Positions 1-6,722 are shown, counted from the stretch's first letter. The stretch is 16,135 nt of DNA from Lichenicola sp964242425 (GCA_964242425.1 CAXTCK010000063.1:1-16135); one strand, 5' to 3'. Numbers and translations are program-made. The notes: generated by a model not told the origin, from the sequence alone.

Positions 1-145
1 AGTCGGTGGTGGTGTTGCCCTCGTGGACCTCGCCGATCCGGTGCGACACGCCGGTGTAGTAGAGGATACGCTCCGTGGTCGTGGTCTTGCCCGCGTCGAT
101 GTGCGCGGTGATGCCGATGTTGCGGATTCGGGACAGGTCGGACAC
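1..145 (-). CDS. fusA: Elongation factor G-like translational GTPase, N-terminal fragment
   Basis: Partial gene running off the left edge; 48 codons are visible. EF-G is a cytoplasmic GTPase that drives ribosomal translocation. The fragment shows an N-terminus RNIGITAHIDAGKT, with the G1/P-loop AHIDAGKT at about residues 14-21, followed by TTTERILYYTG, the standard EF-G start. The GTG start at 145 is chosen because AGGAGA lies 9 nt upstream on the minus strand and the protein then begins at the usual distance from the P-loop. After GEVHEG the sequence reads NTTTD, where housekeeping EF-G normally has ATMD. That resembles the second class of EF-G paralogues, so this may be a fusA2-type factor, not the str-operon copy; the neighbours (rpmB, not rpsL/rpsG/tuf) fit that. 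Family assignment is sure; the subtype is inference from few residues. Confidence 0.9.
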   Translation of the reverse strand, partial: MSDLSRIRNIGITAHIDAGKTTTTERILYYTGVSHRIGEVHEGNTTTD

Positions 146-282
146 GACGGGGGTTCTCCTCAAGCCAAGAAGGCGCGACGGGACCGGCCCGCGCGCCCTC
201 CGGGGCCGCGGGCGAAGCCGGCGGCCGAAAGACTATTTCGGGCCCTCACATGCGCGAGATGCCCTGAATTTGCAAGAACGAA

Positions 283-302
283 CCAGGCAGCGAAGCGCCT
301 GG
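283..302 (-). terminator. Likely intrinsic terminator after rpmB
   Basis: A perfect 6-bp inverted repeat (CCAGGC / GCCTGG, 8-nt loop) begins 10 nt past the rpmB stop and is followed on the minus strand by TTCGTTCTTG, a T-rich but interrupted tract. Position and shape fit a rho-independent terminator separating rpmB from the EF-G gene. The T tract is imperfect, so confidence is moderate. Confidence 0.5.
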
Positions 303-311
303 CTGCGGTTC

Positions 312-617
312 TCAGGCGCCGGCGGCGGCCTGCTTCTTGGCCTGGGCGCGCTGGATGCGGCGCTTCAGCGACTGCGCTTCTTCCGGCAAGCGGCGGTTCG
401 GCGTGGTCAGCAGGAACGCGTCCAGCCCGCCATTGTGCTCGATGGTACGCAGGCCATGCGTGGTGACCCGGATCCGCACGCTGGTGCCCAGCACGTCCGA
501 CAGCACCGACGTAGCCTGCAGGTTGGGCAGGTAGCGGCGGCGCGTCTTGTTGTTGGCATGGCTGACGTTGTTGCCCGTCAGCACGCCCTTGCCGGTCATC
601 TCGCAGCGGCGCGACAT
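312..617 (-). CDS. rpmB: 50S ribosomal protein L28
   Basis: Encodes a 101-aa basic protein of the large ribosomal subunit. The N-terminus MSRRCEMTGKG, then GNNVSHANNKTRRR and LPNLQ, is the L28 signature; the C-terminal half contains the TTHGLRTIEHNGG segment typical of alphaproteobacterial L28, and a Lys/Ala-rich tail. Length is normal for alphaproteobacteria. Only one cysteine is present, so this is the zinc-free form. ATG at 617 is chosen because the conserved N-terminus begins exactly there and GAGG lies about 8 nt upstream; the open frame continues further upstream but without conserved sequence. It has its own promoter-like element about 105-135 nt upstream and a terminator just downstream, so it looks monocistronic. 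Confidence 0.97.
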   Translation of the reverse strand: MSRRCEMTGKGVLTGNNVSHANNKTRRRYLPNLQATSVLSDVLGTSVRIRVTTHGLRTIEHNGGLDAFLLTTPNRRLPEEAQSLKRRIQRAQAKKQAAAGA

Positions 618-722
618 CGTTGGATCCTCAAAAACTGGCCCGCCTCCGGGCCGAAACCCGGATGGGGGGAGAACGAAAAGCCCCGGCACAACCGGAGCCG
701 GCGTCGTTCGAAGCAGCCGCGG

Positions 723-751
723 CTTATCGCGGAGCCGCACCGATCAGTCAA
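723..751 (-). promoter_or_regulatory. Putative sigma-70-type promoter of rpmB
   Basis: On the minus strand, TTGACT (746-751, 5 of 6 matches to TTGACA) is followed by exactly 17 nt and then GATAAG (723-728, 4 of 6 matches to TATAAT). It lies in the 153-nt gap between the small hypothetical gene and rpmB, pointing to rpmB, with a leader of roughly 100 nt. The -35 match and ideal spacing make it the best housekeeping promoter visible in the window; no experimental support. Confidence 0.6.
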
Positions 752-770
752 GCTCTCCGCCCGCGCCGGA

Positions 771-1082
771 TCAGGCCCGGCCCGCCTCGCGGTCGTTGGT
801 CGGGTGCAGCTCGCCCGCGCGTACGCTTGCCATCGCGTTCTGCAGCATGCGCACCATCGCCGCCTCGTCCATGGTCCGGGCCAGCAACCCGAGCGAGCCG
901 CCAAGCAGCGCAGACGCGATCGCCAGCGGCGGCAGGTTCTCGCCCAGCATGTACTCGATCGCCTTGTCGATCACGGCACCCGCATGGCTGAGCTCGGCCG
1001 GCACTGAGCCGTCCTGCCCCAAAGGTTGTTCTCCCATGGACGGATCGCCGCGTTTGTCGCCGCTGGTCGGGTTCGGGCTCAT
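771..1082 (-). CDS. Small hypothetical protein downstream of the ABC exporter
   Basis: Encodes a 103-aa protein I cannot assign to a family. It has a polar, Gly/Pro-rich N-terminus (residues 1-30) followed by a largely helical, Ala/Leu/Met-rich region (about 33-88) with IDKAIEYMLGENLPPLAIASALLGGSLGLLAR-like alternation of short helices, and a charged C-terminus. No signal peptide or clear transmembrane segment. ATG at 1082 is chosen because AAGGGG lies about 8 nt upstream; an in-frame GTG at 1109 and a later ATG (residue 16) are alternatives. It lies 45 nt after the ABC exporter stop on the same strand and is probably co-transcribed with it. Coding nature is supported by the ribosome site, codon use and the helix-like pattern; function unknown. 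Confidence 0.68.
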   Translation of the reverse strand: MSPNPTSGDKRGDPSMGEQPLGQDGSVPAELSHAGAVIDKAIEYMLGENLPPLAIASALLGGSLGLLARTMDEAAMVRMLQNAMASVRAGELHPTNDREAGRA

Positions 1083-1127
1083 CTCGTTTCCCCTTGACTG
1101 GGCGCACACATGGATCGCGGTCCCGGC

Positions 1128-2996
1128 TCATGCCAGGGCCGGATCCTGCAGTTCGGGCGAAAGCAGCGCGTCGGCCTGCGCCTCGGCGTCCTCCTCCTCG
1201 GACTGCGCCGCCCACATGCGGGCATAGGCGCCGCCCGCCTCGAGCAGGGCGCGATGGGTGCCGCGCTCGGCGATCAGCCCGTCCACCAGGACCAGGATCT
1301 CGTCGGCATCGACCACGGTGGACAGCCGGTGCGCGATCACCAGCGTGGTGCGGTCGGCCGCCACGCTGCGCAGTGCCGCCTGGATCTCCTGCTCGGTATG
1401 GGTATCGAGCGCGCTGGTCGCCTCGTCCAGCACCAGCACGCGGGGGTTTTTCAGGATGGTGCGCGCGATCGCCACCCGCTGCTTCTCGCCGCCGGACAGC
1501 TTCAGCCCGCGCTCGCCGACACGGGTGTCGTAGCCGTCCGGCAGGCTGCAAACGAAGTCGTGCACCTGCGCCAGCGCCGCCGCATGCTCGATCTCGGCCT
1601 GCGTGGCGCCGATCCGGCCATAGGCGATGTTGTAGCGTATGGTGTCGTTGAACAGCACCGTGTCCTGCGGCACCACGCCGATCGCAGCGCGCAGGGCTTC
1701 CTGGGCGCAGTCGCGCACGTCGTGCCCGTCGATCGTCACCCGGCCCCCGGTCACGTCGTAGAAGCGGAACAGCAGACGGCTGAGGGTGGACTTGCCCGCC
1801 CCGGTCGGACCGACGATGGCGGTGCGCCCGCCCGGATGCACCGCGAAGCTGACCCCGTGCAGGATCTCCCGGTTCACACCGTAGCCGAAGCGCACGTTCT
1901 CGAACCGCAGCTCCGCCGGCGGCGCGTCGGCGAGCCGGGCCGGCAGCGGCACGGGCGCCGGCGGGTCCCGAACCTCCCGGTCCTCGGCCAGCAGGCGGAA
2001 CATCTGCTCCAGGTCCACCACCCCCTGGCGCAGGGAGGCATAAACGAAGCCCAGGAAGTTCAGCGGCCCGTAGAGCTGCATCAGGTAGGTGTTGACCAGC
2101 ACGAACTTGCCGACCGTGAGCCGGCCGGCCGCGACCCCGTTCGCCGCCATCAGCATGATCACCGCCAGCGCCACGGCGATGATGGTCGCCTGGCCCACGT
2201 TGAGCATGTTGAGCGACACCTGGGTGCGCACCGCGGCCCGCTCGTAGCGCGCCTGGGTTTCGTCGTAGCGCCGCACCTCATGGCGCTCGTTGCCGAAGTA
2301 CTTGACCGTCTCGAAGTTCAGCAGGCTGTCCAGCGCCTTGGTGCTGGCCTCGCTTTCCACCTCGTTCATGCGACGGCGTATGCCGATGCGCCAGCCGGTG
2401 AAGGCCACGGTGAAGCCGACATACACCACCACCGTCAGCAGGGTGGCGAGGGCGTAGCGCCAGTCGAACAGCCGCCAGATCACGGCCGTGACCATCAGCG
2501 TTTCCAGCAGGGTCGGCACGATGTTGAACACGCCAAGCCGGAGGATCAGCTCGATCGCCTGGGTGCCGCGCTCGATCGCCCGGGTCACGCCCCCGGTCTG
2601 CCGGTCCAGGTGAAAGCGCAAGGAAAGCCCGTGCAGGTGGCGAAAGGTCTGCATCGCCGCCACCCGGATCACCCGCTGCTTGACCGGCGCGAACACCGCG
2701 TCGCGCAGCTCGCCAAAGCCGCCGCTGGCAATGCGAAGCAGCCCGTAGCCCAGGATCAGCCCGACCGGCACCGCCAGCATGTGGGTGGGATCGCGGTGCG
2801 ACAGCCGGTCGATCGCGCGGGAATACACCAGGGGCACCCACACCGTGGCCACCTTGGCCGCGATCAGCAGAACGATGGCCGCGACCACGTGCAGCCGCGT
2901 CCTGAGGTCGCCGCGCGGCCAGAGATAAGGCAGCAGGCCGCGCACGGTGGCGAGCGCCGTCGGACGCGATGCCGGCTCGGATGAAGGGATCGTCAT
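1128..2996 (-). CDS. Atm1/HMT-type ABC exporter, fused permease and ATPase
   Basis: A 622-aa half-transporter that would dimerise in the inner membrane. Residues about 35-335 form a six-helix ABC type-1 permease domain; residues about 363-597 are the ATPase, with Walker A GPTGAGKST (396-404), signature LSGGEKQRV (500-508), Walker B VLVLDEATS (520-528) and H-loop His556. The permease carries Atm1-family hallmarks: FNIVPTLLE (about 157-165) and NFETVKYFGNE (227-237). Known members export glutathione conjugates, sulfur/iron intermediates or heavy-metal thiolates; the precise substrate here cannot be read. ATG at 2996 gives the family-like N-terminus (LLPYLWP about 20 residues in); the longer open frame upstream is antisense to the Nudix gene and lacks conservation. 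No good Shine-Dalgarno is seen; instead a perfect hairpin sits 2 nt before the ATG. The C-terminus is acidic (EEEDAEAQ). Confidence 0.93.
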   Translation of the reverse strand: MTIPSSEPASRPTALATVRGLLPYLWPRGDLRTRLHVVAAIVLLIAAKVATVWVPLVYSRAIDRLSHRDPTHMLAVPVGLILGYGLLRIASGGFGELRDAVFAPVKQRVIRVAAMQTFRHLHGLSLRFHLDRQTGGVTRAIERGTQAIELILRLGVFNIVPTLLETLMVTAVIWRLFDWRYALATLLTVVVYVGFTVAFTGWRIGIRRRMNEVESEASTKALDSLLNFETVKYFGNERHEVRRYDETQARYERAAVRTQVSLNMLNVGQATIIAVALAVIMLMAANGVAAGRLTVGKFVLVNTYLMQLYGPLNFLGFVYASLRQGVVDLEQMFRLLAEDREVRDPPAPVPLPARLADAPPAELRFENVRFGYGVNREILHGVSFAVHPGGRTAIVGPTGAGKSTLSRLLFRFYDVTGGRVTIDGHDVRDCAQEALRAAIGVVPQDTVLFNDTIRYNIAYGRIGATQAEIEHAAALAQVHDFVCSLPDGYDTRVGERGLKLSGGEKQRVAIARTILKNPRVLVLDEATSALDTHTEQEIQAALRSVAADRTTLVIAHRLSTVVDADEILVLVDGLIAERGTHRALLEAGGAYARMWAAQSEEEDAEAQADALLSPELQDPALA

Positions 2997-2998
2997 GT

Positions 2999-3017
2999 CC
3001 CGGATGTGGCATCCGGG
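2999..3017. repeat. Perfect 8-bp inverted repeat abutting the ABC exporter start codon
   Basis: CCCGGATG / CATCCGGG with a 3-nt loop, ending 2 nt before the exporter ATG, in the 87-nt divergent gap between exporter and Nudix gene. As DNA it could be a dyad operator; as exporter mRNA it would form a stable hairpin over the ribosome-binding region. The symmetry is seen directly; either role is inference. Confidence 0.5.
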
Positions 3018-3083
3018 CCGGGGGTTGCAAAGGCGGGCGTGGCGGTTTGCCAACCTCCGGCGCTTCCCGGGCGTTGGCCGCGC

Positions 3084-3938
3084 ATGACCAGCCCCTTCCT
3101 GCGACACGTCCAGGCCTGCAACAACGCCCGCCTGCCCGGAGAGCGCCTGCGCTTCCTGCTCGGCGACCGGCAGGTGGGCTGGGTGGCCCCGTCGCTGGTA
3201 CCGGAACTGCAGCGGCACGGCGTCCGACGCGACGCGAACGCGCTGGTGCTGGAAGACGCGCAGCAGCTGCTCCCGCTCGGCGAGGCGCTGGCCCGAGCCA
3301 AATTGTTCCGGCATCGCGCCGAACCGTTCGACGTGCGGGCCGAACCGGACGGCCCGGTCCTGGCCACGCTTGATCGCGGCGCCCTGCCCGCCTTCGGCAT
3401 CCTGGCCGACGGGGTGCACCTGAACGGCCTGGTGGAGCGGGCGGACGGCACGCATCTCTGGGTCGGCAGGCGGGCGGCGAACAAGCTGCTCGACCCAAAC
3501 AAGCTCGACCACCTGGTGGCGGGCGGCGTGGCCGCCGGCCACGACAGCCGGCGCACGTTGGAGAAGGAGGGCTGGGAGGAATGCGGCCTGCTTGCCGAGC
3601 TGGCACGCGAGGCGGTTCCGGTCGGCACCATCCGCTATGCCATGGCGCGTGCCGAAGGGCTGCGTCGCGACCGACTGCACTGCTTCGACCTCCTGCTGCC
3701 GGACGACTTCCAACCGGTGGCGAATGACGGGGAGGTGGCGGAGTTCGTCCTGATGCCGATCGAGGATGCGTTCGCGCTGGTGCGCGATACCGAGCGGTTC
3801 AAGTTCAACGTGAACCTCGTGCTAATCGACCTGTTCCTTAGGCGCGGGCTGATCGACCCGGACGATCCGGACGGGGCACAATTGAGAAAAACTCTCGATG
3901 GATCGGGAATGGAACAATTCCCGCCGCTTGTCAGCTAA
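3084..3938 (+). CDS. Nudix hydrolase, DUF4743 (thiamine-pyrophosphokinase-associated) family
   Basis: Encodes a 284-aa protein with the two-part architecture of this Nudix subgroup: an N-terminal DUF4743 region (about 1-105) and a C-terminal Nudix domain (about 110-255). The signature includes NGLVERADG (114-122), LWVGRR (125-130), LDHLVAGGVAAG (141-152) and KEGWEECGL (161-169), which supplies the metal-binding Glu cluster; the first Glu of the canonical G-x5-E box is replaced, as in related eukaryotic and bacterial members. Such enzymes hydrolyse nucleoside-diphosphate-linked substrates, and some plant and yeast relatives act on damaged or oxidised thiamine diphosphate, so a metabolite-repair role is plausible but not shown. 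ATG at 3084 begins the conserved part (FLRHVQACNNAR); no clear ribosome site, and an in-frame GTG at 3006 is an alternative. Transcribed divergently from the ABC exporter. Confidence 0.9.
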   Translation: MTSPFLRHVQACNNARLPGERLRFLLGDRQVGWVAPSLVPELQRHGVRRDANALVLEDAQQLLPLGEALARAKLFRHRAEPFDVRAEPDGPVLATLDRGALPAFGILADGVHLNGLVERADGTHLWVGRRAANKLLDPNKLDHLVAGGVAAGHDSRRTLEKEGWEECGLLAELAREAVPVGTIRYAMARAEGLRRDRLHCFDLLLPDDFQPVANDGEVAEFVLMPIEDAFALVRDTERFKFNVNLVLIDLFLRRGLIDPDDPDGAQLRKTLDGSGMEQFPPLVS

Positions 3939-4052
3939 AGATCATCCGGTTTCTCAACAAGTAAATCGTTCGATAACAGCAGGTTAGATAGTCACTGATC
4001 GGCTTGCCCGCTCGGTTGCGAATCGGCTCCACGCTTCCCCTACAACCAGAAT

Positions 4053-4067
4053 GTTCGCTATACGTTC
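4053..4067. promoter_or_regulatory. LexA operator (SOS box) upstream of imuA
   Basis: Perfect direct repeat GTTC-N7-GTTC (GTTC at 4053-4056 and 4064-4067), the established alphaproteobacterial LexA recognition sequence. It lies 29 nt before the imuA GTG in an AT-richer gap (3939-4096). The spacer contains CTATAC, so LexA would overlap a possible -10 element. This predicts repression in undisturbed cells and induction by DNA damage through RecA-stimulated LexA cleavage. Confidence 0.92.
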
Positions 4068-4096
4068 TCATGTTGTCATGAGGCGGGAGTGGACTG

Positions 4097-4867
4097 GTGG
4101 GCGATGCGGAAGCGATCGACGCACTACGGGTCCGCATCGGCCGGATGGGCCGAGGCGGCGCGAAAACCAATGTCACGAAGTGCTTGCGGTTCGGCCTTGA
4201 GTCGATCGACGCGCGGTTCGAAGCGGGCCTGTCGTGCGGAGCCCTGCACGAGGTGCTGGGACACGGGCCGGACACCGAGCACGGCACCCATCCCAGCCTG
4301 CTGATCGCGGGGCTGCTGGCCCGGCACGATCCGGAACGCCCGGTGCTGTGGGTGATGCAGCGGCGCGACCTGTTCCCGCCTGGCTTGGCGGCGGTCGGAC
4401 TGCATCCGCGCCGGCTGATCCTGGTCGAGGGCGGGAGCCAGGTGCTGGCGGTGATGGAAGAAGCGCTGCGCCATCCCGGGCTGGCGGCGGTGGTCGGCGA
4501 GGTCGAGGGCCGGCTCGGCCTGACCGCGTCGCGCCGGCTGCAGCTGGCAGCGGAGGCCTCCGGGGTGGCCGCCTTCGCGCTTCGGCGCAGCCAGCGCTTC
4601 GACGATCCCGCCCTGCTGGCGCCCAGCGCATCCGCAAGCCGCTGGCGGGTGGCGGCCCTGCCCTCCGCGGGAACCGGGCTCCTGCCAGGACGCCCGTTGT
4701 GGCGGCTGGAGCTGCTGCGCTGCCGCGAGGCGGCCCCTTTCCATTCCATCGTGCAGGCCTGCGATGACCAAGGTCGTGTTGCCGCCTTTCCCCGACCCGC
4801 TGCGCCGCTTCGGGTTCCTTTGGCTGCCGTTCTGGCAGACCGACCGGCTGCGTCGCGGTACGGCTGA
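4097..4867 (+). CDS. imuA: ImuA, SOS mutasome accessory protein (RecA-like fold)
   Basis: A 256-aa protein, normal length for ImuA. It resembles a RecA-like core without a usable P-loop: GLESIDARF (about 33-41), GALHEVLG (48-55) where Walker A would be expected, then VLWVMQRRDLFPPGLAAVGL and an EeALRHPGLAAVVGEVEG segment followed by SRRLQLAAEASG, all ImuA hallmarks. In Caulobacter, Pseudomonas and mycobacteria the imuA/imuA' product is needed with ImuB and DnaE2 for damage-induced mutagenesis. GTG at 4097 is chosen from the GGGAG about 7 nt upstream and its position after the LexA box; no in-frame upstream ATG is available. The C-terminus (ACDDQGR then LAAVLADRPAA) matches the usual ImuA ending, so its 104-nt overlap with imuB is real, not a mis-called stop. 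Confidence 0.93.
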   Translation: MGDAEAIDALRVRIGRMGRGGAKTNVTKCLRFGLESIDARFEAGLSCGALHEVLGHGPDTEHGTHPSLLIAGLLARHDPERPVLWVMQRRDLFPPGLAAVGLHPRRLILVEGGSQVLAVMEEALRHPGLAAVVGEVEGRLGLTASRRLQLAAEASGVAAFALRRSQRFDDPALLAPSASASRWRVAALPSAGTGLLPGRPLWRLELLRCREAAPFHSIVQACDDQGRVAAFPRPAAPLRVPLAAVLADRPAASRYG

Positions 4868-6302
4868 CCTGGACCGGCCGCTGGTCACCAGCGTGCGGGA
4901 CGGGCCTCGCCTGGTCGTGTCGGCCGCCTGCATCGCGGCGCGTCGGCTCGGCCTGCGCCCGGGAATGAAGCTGGCGCAGGCGCAGGCGATGGTCCCGGCG
5001 CTGGTGGTGGTGCCGGCGCGCGAGGGCGCGGATGCGGAAGCCTTGACCGTTCTGGCGGGCTGGTGCCGGCGCTACACGCCGTCGACCCGGGCCGAGCCGC
5101 CGGACGGGATCTGGCTCGACCTGACAGGCTGCGTCCACCTGTTCGGCGGCGAGGACGCGCTGCTGCTCGACCTGTCGCGCCGGCTGCGGCGTGCCGGGCT
5201 GTCGATGCGCGTCGCGGCCGCGCCGACGCCGGGGGCGGCATACGCGGTCGCGCGTCACGGGCCGCGGGCGGCCCGGTCGGTGCCGTCGTCGCGGCTGCAC
5301 GCGGTGCTCCACCCGCTTCCGGTGGAAGCGCTCCGGCTCGATCCGGAAGCGACGGCGCTGCTGCACCGCTTCGGCCTGCGAACGGTAGGCGCGCTGGAAG
5401 CCGTGCCGCGCGGCCCGCTGACACGTCGTCTGGGGACGCAGCCGATGCTTCGCCTGGACCAGGCGTTCGGGCGGGTGGCCGAGCCGATCCGGCCGGACCT
5501 GCCGGTGGCGGCGATGCAGGAAGGCCTCGTGTTCGCCGAGCCACTGCAGGGCGCCGAATCGCTGGCGGCCGCGAACGCCCTGCTGGCCGACAGGCTGTGC
5601 CGACAACTGGACGCGGCGTGCCTGGGGGCGAGGCGGCTGGAGCTCGTGCTGGTGCGCCTCGACGGCTCGGCCTGCGTGCAGCGCGTCGGGCTGGCGCGGG
5701 CTTCCCGCGCGCCCCGGCATCTGGGCCGCCTGCTGGACGAAAGGCTGGACCGCATCGATCCCGGCGAAGGCATCGAGGCGATGTGGCTGCTGGCGTGCGT
5801 GGCCGAACCGCTGGCGGCGGAACAAGCGACCCTGTCGGACGAGGAGGCGCCGTCGGCGCTGTCGTCGTTGATCGACACGCTGCGCAACCGTCTCGGGCCC
5901 GACCGGCTGTGGCGGCCGGTGCCGGTGGAAAGCGACGTGCCGGAGCGCAGCGTGCACCGGGGCGGGTTCGAGGCGGTACCCGGCGGGTCGAGCTGGCCCA
6001 CCTGCCTGCCGCGCCCGGTGCGGCTGGTCGACCCGCCGCAGAAGGTGCTGGCCCTGGCCGAGCTGCCGGACCAGGCGCCGGCCGCCTTCACCTGGCGCCG
6101 CCGCCGCCACCGGGTGGTGAAAGCGGACGGGCCGGAACGGATCGCCGGCGAATGGTGGGTGCGAGGCGGCGAGCTGTTCGCGATGCGGGACTACTTCCGG
6201 GTGGAGGACGAGGACGGACGGCGGTTCTGGCTGTTCCGTCGCGGCAACGGGGTGGATCCGGCGACCGGCGACCTCGGCTGGTTCCTGCACGGGCTGTTCT
6301 GA
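4764..6302 (+). CDS. imuB: ImuB, catalytically inactive Y-family polymerase-like mutasome hub
   Basis: A 512-aa Y-family-like protein that links DnaE2 to the sliding clamp and ImuA in known systems. The N-terminus RRFGFLWLPFWQTDRLRR (14-31) replaces the first catalytic Asp motif of active Y-family polymerases, and PPDGIWLDLTG (112-122) replaces their SIDE motif, so polymerase activity is not expected; LTGCVHLFGGE (120-130) is typical of ImuB. A helix-hairpin-helix/little-finger region follows, then the C-terminal ESDVPER (389-395) and PRPVRLVDPP motifs shared by ImuB proteins. The expected clamp-binding QLxLF-type peptide near residue 354 reads QATLS, which looks weak. ATG at 4764 lies inside imuA; no later start keeps the N-terminal motif, which supports translational coupling. 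Followed by a minus-strand gene, then dnaE2. Confidence 0.95.
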   Translation: MTKVVLPPFPDPLRRFGFLWLPFWQTDRLRRGTADLDRPLVTSVRDGPRLVVSAACIAARRLGLRPGMKLAQAQAMVPALVVVPAREGADAEALTVLAGWCRRYTPSTRAEPPDGIWLDLTGCVHLFGGEDALLLDLSRRLRRAGLSMRVAAAPTPGAAYAVARHGPRAARSVPSSRLHAVLHPLPVEALRLDPEATALLHRFGLRTVGALEAVPRGPLTRRLGTQPMLRLDQAFGRVAEPIRPDLPVAAMQEGLVFAEPLQGAESLAAANALLADRLCRQLDAACLGARRLELVLVRLDGSACVQRVGLARASRAPRHLGRLLDERLDRIDPGEGIEAMWLLACVAEPLAAEQATLSDEEAPSALSSLIDTLRNRLGPDRLWRPVPVESDVPERSVHRGGFEAVPGGSSWPTCLPRPVRLVDPPQKVLALAELPDQAPAAFTWRRRRHRVVKADGPERIAGEWWVRGGELFAMRDYFRVEDEDGRRFWLFRRGNGVDPATGDLGWFLHGLF

Positions 6303-6332
6303 GCATGCGGCGTCGCACCGGGCCGGGACCGG

Positions 6333-6662
6333 TCAGAACTGGCCGGGCGGCGGCATCGGAGCCAGGGGCATCGAACCGGAGAACATGGCGCCGGGAGGCA
6401 TGGCACGGGGAAGCATCGGGTCGGGCATCATCGGGCCAGGCGGGATCATCTCGCGGCCCGGCGACACCGGATGCCAAGGGCCGCGGTAGTTGCGGTCGAG
6501 CTGGCCTGCGTTCAGCCGGTCGACGTCGCTGTCGCCTGTACCGTCCGCATAATGCGAGCGCGGCGGCGGCTGCGCATAGGATGGCCGGGGGTCTGGCTGT
6601 GCCCAGGCGGCAGGGGCGAGAACAAGCCAGGCCAGAACCGGAAGCGGTGCGCGTATGGGCAT
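6333..6662 (-). CDS. Small exported protein with Met-centred pentapeptide repeat, antisense within the mutasome cassette
   Basis: Encodes a 109-aa protein of no family known to me. Residues 1-21 form a clear Sec-type signal peptide (hydrophobic PLPVLAWLVLAP, then AWA|Q cleavage), so the mature form should be periplasmic or extracellular. A middle region (about 46-66) contains VDRLNAGQLDRNYRGPW, which reads like a real folded motif. The C-terminal third is Pro/Met/Gly-rich with Met at 78, 83, 88, 93, 98 and 103, an exact five-residue period. ATG at 6662 has a strong AGGAAGGA about 6 nt upstream. It lies head-to-head with dnaE2 (60-nt gap) and tail-to-tail with imuB (30-nt gap). The repeat could bind soft metals such as Cu(I), by analogy with Met-rich periplasmic proteins; that is inference. 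Confidence 0.72.
   Translation of the reverse strand: MPIRAPLPVLAWLVLAPAAWAQPDPRPSYAQPPPRSHYADGTGDSDVDRLNAGQLDRNYRGPWHPVSPGREMIPPGPMMPDPMLPRAMPPGAMFSGSMPLAPMPPPGQF
6345..6434 (-). repeat. Six-unit 15-nt coding repeat (xMxxx pentapeptides)
   Basis: On the plus strand the triplet CAT recurs at 6354, 6369, 6384, 6399, 6414 and 6429, exactly every 15 nt; each is a Met codon of the exported protein. Units share a small residue or Pro before Met and Pro/Gly after it (for example PMMPD, PMLPR, AMPPG). The other positions have diverged, suggesting old tandem expansion or selection for spacing. Confidence 0.85.
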
Positions 6663-6722
6663 GACGATCCTTCCTGCTGCACGCGTCCTACGCCCCCAAT
6701 CGTTTCCGACCCGTTAAGCGCC

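Noticed and set aside
1110..2984. Very long plus-strand open frame opposite the ABC exporter
   Set aside because: His/Gln/Arg-rich composition with no conserved motif; it mirrors a well-supported exporter gene and is a GC-driven shadow.
2997..3713. Upstream extension of the ABC exporter reading frame to 861 codons
   Set aside because: The added residues are antisense to the Nudix gene, lack exporter homology, and the family N-terminus begins at 2996.
4173..6290. 705-codon minus-strand open frame opposite imuA/imuB
   Set aside because: Arg/Gln/Pro-rich without domains; the plus strand carries clear ImuA and ImuB motifs.
6369..6388. GAAC pair (GAAC-N4-GAAC) between imuB and dnaE2 as a second LexA box
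   Set aside because: Spacing is 4 nt, not the required 7; it is within the Met-repeat coding region.
6606..6640. GAAC-N11-GAAC pair upstream of dnaE2 as a LexA box
   Set aside because: Wrong spacing for LexA and inside the signal-peptide coding region.
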